DNA from: Dastarcus helophoroides
Lineage: Eukaryota > Arthropoda > Insecta > Coleoptera > Bothrideridae
Direction: 5' to 3'
DNA length: 64,000 nt
Assembly: GCA_028583605.1 (NCBI GenBank)
Contig: CM053326.1
Coordinates: 7,510,587 to 7,574,586, forward strand
The notes under the pieces: model-generated
Seen by the model: the letters and a program-made list of their open reading frames with translations, nothing else
Database searches by the model: none
What the model was told of the DNA's origin: nothing
Part shown: piece by piece, positions 58,001 through 64,000 of the stretch
How the letters are laid out: each line of letters begins with the position of its first letter
Numbering within the stretch: the stretch's first letter is position 1
Program-made: the position numbers and the translations under genes

Positions 58001-60887
58001 CAGATCAAATATGGGACCGAGAGAGACTCCTCTGACTTATGTAGTGAAATGAAAATATATTCAGCCCAAAAGACTTTATTTCTCAAAATTTAGACCTTTA
58101 CTTTAAAATTTACCTTTTTATTTTTCGCAATTTTTACTTTTTTAATTCTTCCCTATATTAGTCTTCTTTTAATGAACATTCTTTTATTCTCAAAACTTGA
58201 CAATTTGTGAAAATGTTTACTTTTTTTAATTCGGCTTATTTTTCAAAAATTCATCTTTTGTTGATTTTCTAATAAAAACGTAAAAATTTGAAGTAACTGG
58301 AGATGCTAAAATAGTTCTTAAAAATCTCGATTCCTTTTTTAAAGTTTTCTTTTTTCAAAATTTGGATCTATTTGAAAATCTCACTTTTTTCCAAAATTAC
58401 ATTTTTTCGACTTTTTTTTCTAAATTGCGATTTTTTTCTAGAACTACATTCTTTTTAAAATTGGTCCTTTTGCCAAATTTCGGCATTTTCCCCAAAATGG
58501 ACTTTTACGAAACATTTAAACTTTTATTTATTTTCTACAAATTTGGACTTTTTACGCAAAATTTTGTTTTCGAAATTTCGATTTTTAAAATTCGACATTT
58601 TATTGTTGCTGCAAACTGCGATTTTTCTGACGAAATTTTTCTACATATTTACAAAATGTTTGACTTAATCTCAAAATTTGACTTTCTCTGGGAAATTTTA
58701 ACCTTCAACACTTTTCTCGAAATTTTTATATCCTTTTTAAAATTCGTTCTTTTTGCAAATTTAGCCATTTTGCCCAAATATTGACTTTTACCAAATATTT
58801 AAACTTTTATTTATTTTCTACAAATTTGAACTTGTTTCGCTAAATTCGGTTTTTTTTTTCGAAATTTCGATTTTCAAAATTCGACATTTTATTGTTTCTG
58901 CAAACTGCGATTTTTCCGACGAAATTTATCTACATATTTACAAAATGGTTTGACTTAATCTCAAAATTTGACTTTCTCTGGGAAATCTTAACCTTCAACA
59001 CTTTTCTCGAAATTTTTATATCCTATTTAAAATTCGTTCTTTTTCCAAATTTAACCGTTTTGCCCAAATATTGACTTTTACCAAATATTTAAACTTTTAT
59101 TTATTTTCTACAAATTTGAACTTGTTTCGCTAAATTCGGTTTTTTTTTTGAAATTTTGTTTTAAAACTCGACATTTTATTGTTTCTGCAAGCTGCGATTT
59201 CTTCGACGAAATTCGTCAATTTTTAAAATGTTTTACTTAGACTCAAAATTTGACTTTTTTTTCTTAAAATTTGACCTTTATTTTATCCAAACTGGAAGTT
59301 GTATCAACATTGTCTTTTCTTTGGAAATTATTTTATCAATTCTATCAAAATTCGAATTTTTTTGAACATTTGGAGTTATTTTTTAATTCGTGTTATTCTT
59401 GAAATTTCAAATATATTCTCAGAATTTAACTTTTTCTAGAGAAATGCATTTTTTTATTTTTATCTTCTCTGAAAAAACTTCGACTTCTGATAAAGTTCGA
59501 CAATTTTTTTCAAGATTTTAATTTTTACAATTTTTCACAAAATTTAAATTTGTCTAAACAATTCAGGTTTTTAAATTTGTTCTGCGAATTTGTCAAGGTT
59601 CGGAGTCTTTTTTTTAAATTTTGCCATTTTTGGAAACTTTTGACGAAATCATTTTTTTCGAAATCTCTGTTTCAAAATTAAGCACTTTTTGGAAATTTCG
59701 ACGAAATTTATCTATCTTCAAATCTCAAAATTTGGTTGTTTTCTTAAAATTTGGCTTTTCCTAGGAAATTTTGACCATTTTTTTAAAATTCAATACTTTT
59801 CTCAAAACTGAAAGTTTTATCGACATTCTCTTTTCTTTCGAAATTATTTTACCAATTTTCTCAAAATTCGAATTTATTAGAAAATTGGGATTTTTTTAAT
59901 CATCTTGTTCTCGAAATTTTAAATTTCTTCTCAGAATTTGAATTTCCCTGGAAAATTGCACATTTGTTGTCGAAATTCCAGGCTTTTCTTAAAATTTTGA
60001 CTTTTTCTTGAAATGTTGACTTTTTCTTGAAATTTTTTCTAAAATTTGGCTTTTTTCGCCTTCCCTCAAAAACTTCGACTTTTTTAAAGTTTAACAATTT
60101 TTTTTAGCTTCCAGTTAATTTTTGCAATTTATCTTTTTGATTGATAATTTGTAGTTTTTCAAAAAATTCAATTTTGTCTAAAAATTTGAGGTTTTTAATT
60201 TGTTCTGGGCTTTAATCTATTGTCGAAATTGGACTGTTTTTTTTCTAAAATTCTACCTTTTTTTGAGAACTTTTAATAAATTCATTTTTTTCGAAATCTC
60301 TTTCTTTTTCTCAATTTGGTCGAAATCTCGTCCTTTTTCTCAATTTTTAAAGTCTCTTTTTCTCAATTTCTTCGAAATATCTTAATTTTTCTCCATTTTT
60401 TCGAAGTCTCTTTCTCTTAATTTTTTCGTAATCTTCCTTTTTCTGAAAATTTGGCTCTTTTTGGAAATTTCAGCTTTTATTTCGATATTTACTGCTTCTG
60501 TAAATTTAGATTTTTTTTTTCACTAAAGTAATTCAACTTTTTTTTACTAAATTTCAAGGCTGTAGAAAATTTACAAATAAAAAAGTAAAAATCATGACAA
60601 AAATGTTTTTTACAAATTTTGACTCCCCAAATTGGCTTTTTTCCAGAAATATCAAATTTCATGTGTTTTTCCACAATGTTAATACAAATTAAGCGAAATT
60701 CGGAGAAAACACTTCTTGAAATTTTAGCAAAACGTAAAAATTCCTAGAAAAGTATTTTTGGAAATTTCGACTTTGTAGCTCACTTGTTTAATTGGTACTC
60801 AATTCCTGAGTGTCTGTCCATTCAAGCTTTTTAGGAGAATTTAAAGAGCCGCAATTGTCTTTTAAAAGATCGGCATGCCGACTCCTG
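55089..60887. mobile_element. hAT-type element C (5.8 kb), nested in B, almost all array
   Basis: Left end CAGGGGTCAGCAAGCTTTTA; right end read inward CAGGAGTCGGCATGCCGATC, both leading into a GAGCC/GGCTC motif. Flanked by GCGTAGAC (55081-55088) and ACGTAGAC (60888-60895), 7 of 8 identical. The interior contains higher-order duplications of array DNA: ATCAAATATGGGACCGAGAG at about 55219 and 58003 (period near 2784 bp), and TTTCTACAAATTTGAACTTG-type blocks repeated at about 1.3-1.5 kb spacing. No transposase frame. Phe-rich frames (56550-56879, 58362-58784, 58892-59074) are read-through. Confidence 0.88.
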
Positions 60888-61480
60888 ACGTAGACCAATT
60901 GAACTATACCAACGTTTTACAAATAGTGGGACTGTGCCACGAAAATAAAATACCGGGTCATAGAATTCTCCTCCTCTTGTTCAGTTATATTCATGAAATT
61001 TATGAGAACAAGAGATAAAATTTCTAGTGCTTTTTGTAACCCTACAAGTGTAAAACAAGATCATTTTAAAAAAATAATATTTATTTTTTAAAATTGTTGT
61101 TAATACATTTAGATTTTTTCGTATTTTTTTCTGAGAAAATTTTTATACTCCTCAAAATTATGGCTAGTTTTTAAAGTTTAAATTTTAACACCTTGACGAC
61201 GTCCCACACTATTTCAAGCCTTGGTTTAACGACGGCATTTTCAAACTGTAAATATATAAACTTTTTGTTTTTCAAATTTTCAATATTTTTTTTTTAAATT
61301 TCAACTTTGTTTAAACAGTTGATTTCTGAAATGATTTTTCTACATTTAAATTTTTTGTTGTTGAACATGTCGACTTTTTTTACAAAATGACATTTTAACA
61401 AAAGTTTTATTTTTCTTCTGTTTTTGGATTTTCTAATTTTTTTTTCAAATTTATGATCGATTGCCAATCTCAACCTTTTT

Positions 61481-62720
61481 CAAAATAGTATTACTTTTTT
61501 TGACAATTCTGACAGCTGAAAACCTCAATCTTTTTAAACATTTTGATAGAAAAAAGTTTTTAAAAGAATTCCATTTTTTTGAAAATGTATTTAAAATAAA
61601 ACGACTTTTTAGAAAATGTTTAAGTGTCTGTAGTTGTTTATTAAAAATTCCGTCTTCTTTGAAACTTTAACATTAAATTTTTTTTTCTTCTAATTCATTA
61701 TTTTTTTAAATCTAATCTCAAAATTTCTATTTTGTTTTCAAAATATTGGCTTTTTCTCAAAATTTTGCTTATTTAAGGATTTCTATACTAATTTCGAAAT
61801 TTTCACATTTTTGCAATTTTTTTTTACCTAATTTAAGAATTTTAATCTTAATTTCGGATTTTTTAAAAATTTTATTTTATTTATTTTGAAAATTATTACT
61901 CAAAATTTTGATTTTGTCTAGAAGTTCTTTTTCATGAAAATTTCGACTTTTTTCAAAAGGTGGACTTTTTTGCAACTATTTATGCGTTTTATTGAAATGA
62001 TGACCTTTTACCGTTATTCTTATTTTTTTCTGAAGAATTCGATTTTTATGAAAATTGTGATTTTTGAAATTTCGACATTTTAAAATTTCCATTATTTCTA
62101 TTTTTTTTTTGTAAAAATTTTGATTTCAAATATTCGCCGTTTTGTCGAAATTTTAACATTGATTTAATATCGATTTATTAAAAAAATCGACTTTCCAATA
62201 TTTCCACTTTTTTCAAGTTCCCATTTTTTATCAACATTCCAATTTTTTCTCAAAATTTTGACTTTAAATTTTCTGCTCGAAATTTTGACTGTTTTGTAAT
62301 TTTTAAAAAATTAACATATCTATTTCGAGGTTCCATTTTTTTTTTCAAAATTTAATTTTTATCAAAATTTGTCTTTTTTAAAATTTTCAGTTTTTTGAAA
62401 ATTTACCCAGAGGAATTCGTCTTTTTTTTGTACATTTTGACTTTCTCGTAATTTATTTTTTTACCTTTTTCAAAATAGTATTACTTTTTTTGAAAATTCT
62501 GACTAACTGAAAACCTCAATCTTTTTAAACATTTTAACTATAAAAAACGTTTAAAAAGAATTCCACTTTTTTGAAAGTTTTGTATTTAAAATAAAACGTC
62601 TTTTTAGAAAATTTTTACGTGTCTAGTTTTTGATTAAAAATTCCGATTTCTTTGAAACTTCAACATTTAAATTTTTTCTTTTCTTTTAATTAATTATTTT
62701 TTTAAATCTAATCTTTCAAA
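61481..62720 (+). repeat. 990-bp tandem duplication inside element B
   Basis: CAAAATAGTATTACTTTTTT at 61481 and 62471, followed in both by CTGAAAACCTCAATCTTTTT and ATTTAAAATAAAACG. Element A has a single copy of this region (near 50240-50450), so the duplication happened in B after the two diverged. Confidence 0.85.
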
Positions 62721-64000
62721 ATTTCTATTTTGTTTTCAAAATGTTGACTTTTTCTCAAAATTTTGCTTATTTAAGGAATTTCTATACTTATTTCGAAATT
62801 TTCACTTTATTGCAATTTTTTTACTTAATTTAAGAATTTTAATCTTAATTTCGGATTAAAAAAAAATATTTTATTTATTTTGAAACTGTTGACTCAAAAT
62901 TTTTTACGGCTGCTCGAAATTTTGGCTGTTTTGTAATTTTAAAAAAATTGATATCTATTTCGAGGTTTCATTTTTTTAAATTTTAATTTTTATCAAACTT
63001 TGACTTTAAAAATTGTCAAATTTTTGAAAATTTACCCAGAGAAATTCGACTTTTCTTTGTACATTTTGGCTTTCTCGAAATTTACTTTTTGCAATTATTT
63101 GCTTAAAAAATATTTAGTTTTTTCTTCTTTTCGACTTTTTGTACATTATTAACGAATTTTTTTGGAAACTTCATATTTTTCAACATTTCAACTTTCCCAA
63201 ATTTCACCTTTTTCTGAAAATGTTATTTTTTTGAAATTTTTGGCACAAAATATCTAATTTTATTTTCAGAATTTTGACTTTTTTCAATTTTCTACTCCTT
63301 TTCAAAATTTTGACTAAATTCAAAAGTCCCAATTTTTTTAATCAAAATTCGGACTTTTTTAAAAGTATGGTTTATATTGAGGACTTCCACTTGTTTCGAA
63401 AGTTTAACTTGCTTTAATAAGTACTAATTTTCTGAAAATTTCATATTTTGATATTTTTCTTAAAGTTGCCGGCTTAAACCCACAGAAATTAAAATTAAAT
63501 ATTTAAATTTGGAGTATTGATATGAATTGGAATATTAGACTCAAAATAAAAGCGTTACAATTTTTGAGAGAAATGATGAAAGTCATTATTAATTTTATTT
63601 AGCATTTCTGCTATCCAGTTTGGAAATATTTAATTTTTTATGTCGCATAAACTTTAAATAAAATTAATAATGATAATGTTTCTGACCCATAAGAGTCTAC
63701 CATGACGAATAAATGATGAAAGGTTCTAGAAAAACAAAAACTCAATTTTAACTTCTAATTTCTAAATTTCAAGAAAAACGACTCAATTTCTATTTTAAAG
63801 TAGATATTTTAGCTTTAAAAATTTTTCAATATTTACTTAAAATCGTCGAAAGTCGATTTTGAGAAAAATTCTAGCTAAAATTGTCTTTAGGAAAAAGACA
63901 AGTTCTAGTTTAGAGAGAGGAAGTTAGGCAAAAAAATTAAACGTTTCTATTGGACAAACATAAAAGGAAAATGATATTTTTACTTTACTTAACATAAAAA

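Larger units (their letters stand above)
54759..64000. mobile_element. hAT-type element B, same family as A, runs off the window
   Basis: Left end TAGAGACCGGATTTTAGG preceded by CTTATAAC. It is collinear with A through ATGATCCTACCTTTTCAC, GTTCGTGCCTATTTGTCC and CAAGAAGCTTGAAGCATAAA. It is interrupted by element C (55089-60887) and resumes with CCAACGTTTTACAAATAGTG, matching A at 49671. The array 61240-63450 and the tail to 63980 follow A's 50000-52097. The right end lies outside the window. No transposase. Confidence 0.85.

Noticed and set aside
58362..58784. 140-codon Phe-rich frame that could be taken for a membrane protein
   Set aside because: It lies in the degenerate array inside a hAT element, and related frames recur wherever the array is T-rich. 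Composition, not selection, explains the hydrophobicity.
54759..64000. The long AT-rich stretch as centromeric satellite
   Set aside because: Units are irregular, not a fixed monomer, and the blocks end at hAT-type termini with 8-bp duplications.
1..64000. CRISPR arrays, operons, bacterial promoters or ribosome binding sites
   Set aside because: No direct repeats with regular unique spacers, and the content is plainly eukaryotic with intron-bearing and LINE sequences.

Overview
The window is a gene-poor, very AT-rich, transposon-dense stretch of an animal genome, most likely an insect. The evidence is mellifera-type and other mariners, an ITmD37E-like Tc1/mariner fragment, Jockey- and RTE-like LINE pieces, and several hAT-type elements. 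I cannot name the species. I found no host protein-coding gene, tRNA or rRNA. Every long open frame belongs to a mobile element or reads through low-complexity DNA.

Layout. 1-1.9 kb: mariner fragment, decayed LINE and a GAA microsatellite. 1.9-8.5 kb: AT-rich arrays, a solo LTR, a TA-flanked mariner, a foldback element and a LINE scrap. 8.5-13.7 kb: a mellifera-type mariner, a heptamer array fused to an ITmD37E-like fragment, and a second solo LTR. 13.7-21.5 kb: AT-rich arrays, a hAT element, foldback elements and a third LTR. 21.5-25 kb: a mellifera mariner with an in-frame internal triplication, and two small hAT-type MITEs. 25-33 kb: AT-rich arrays with a hammerhead-bearing element, a foldback element, an inverted hAT fragment and a LINE. 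33.3-37.1 kb: a nearly intact DNA transposon with 403-bp inverted termini and a 505-codon frame. 39-45 kb: arrays with foldback elements and a composite hammerhead-bearing insertion. 48.1-49.3 kb: Jockey-like LINE. 49.3-64 kb: three large hAT-type elements, one nested in another, one carrying a solo LTR.

Main result. Two small non-coding families look like ribozyme-bearing retroelements. The first (26355-26698, 41793-42323, older relics near 12.5 and 31.6 kb) carries a textbook type I hammerhead with a two-part stem I and a palindromic short stem III. Its copies are circularly permuted with a unit of about 380 bp and are flanked by 10-12 bp target duplications, as expected of a retrozyme that passes through circular RNA. 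The second is a ~230-bp foldback family with 8-12 bp duplications and a hammerhead-like core in each arm.

A second result is that much of the degenerate CAAAATTTCGACTTTTT-like DNA, roughly 25 kb by eye, lies inside elements with hAT-style termini and 8-bp duplications. These arrays therefore appear to be expanding transposon cargo rather than ordinary satellite.
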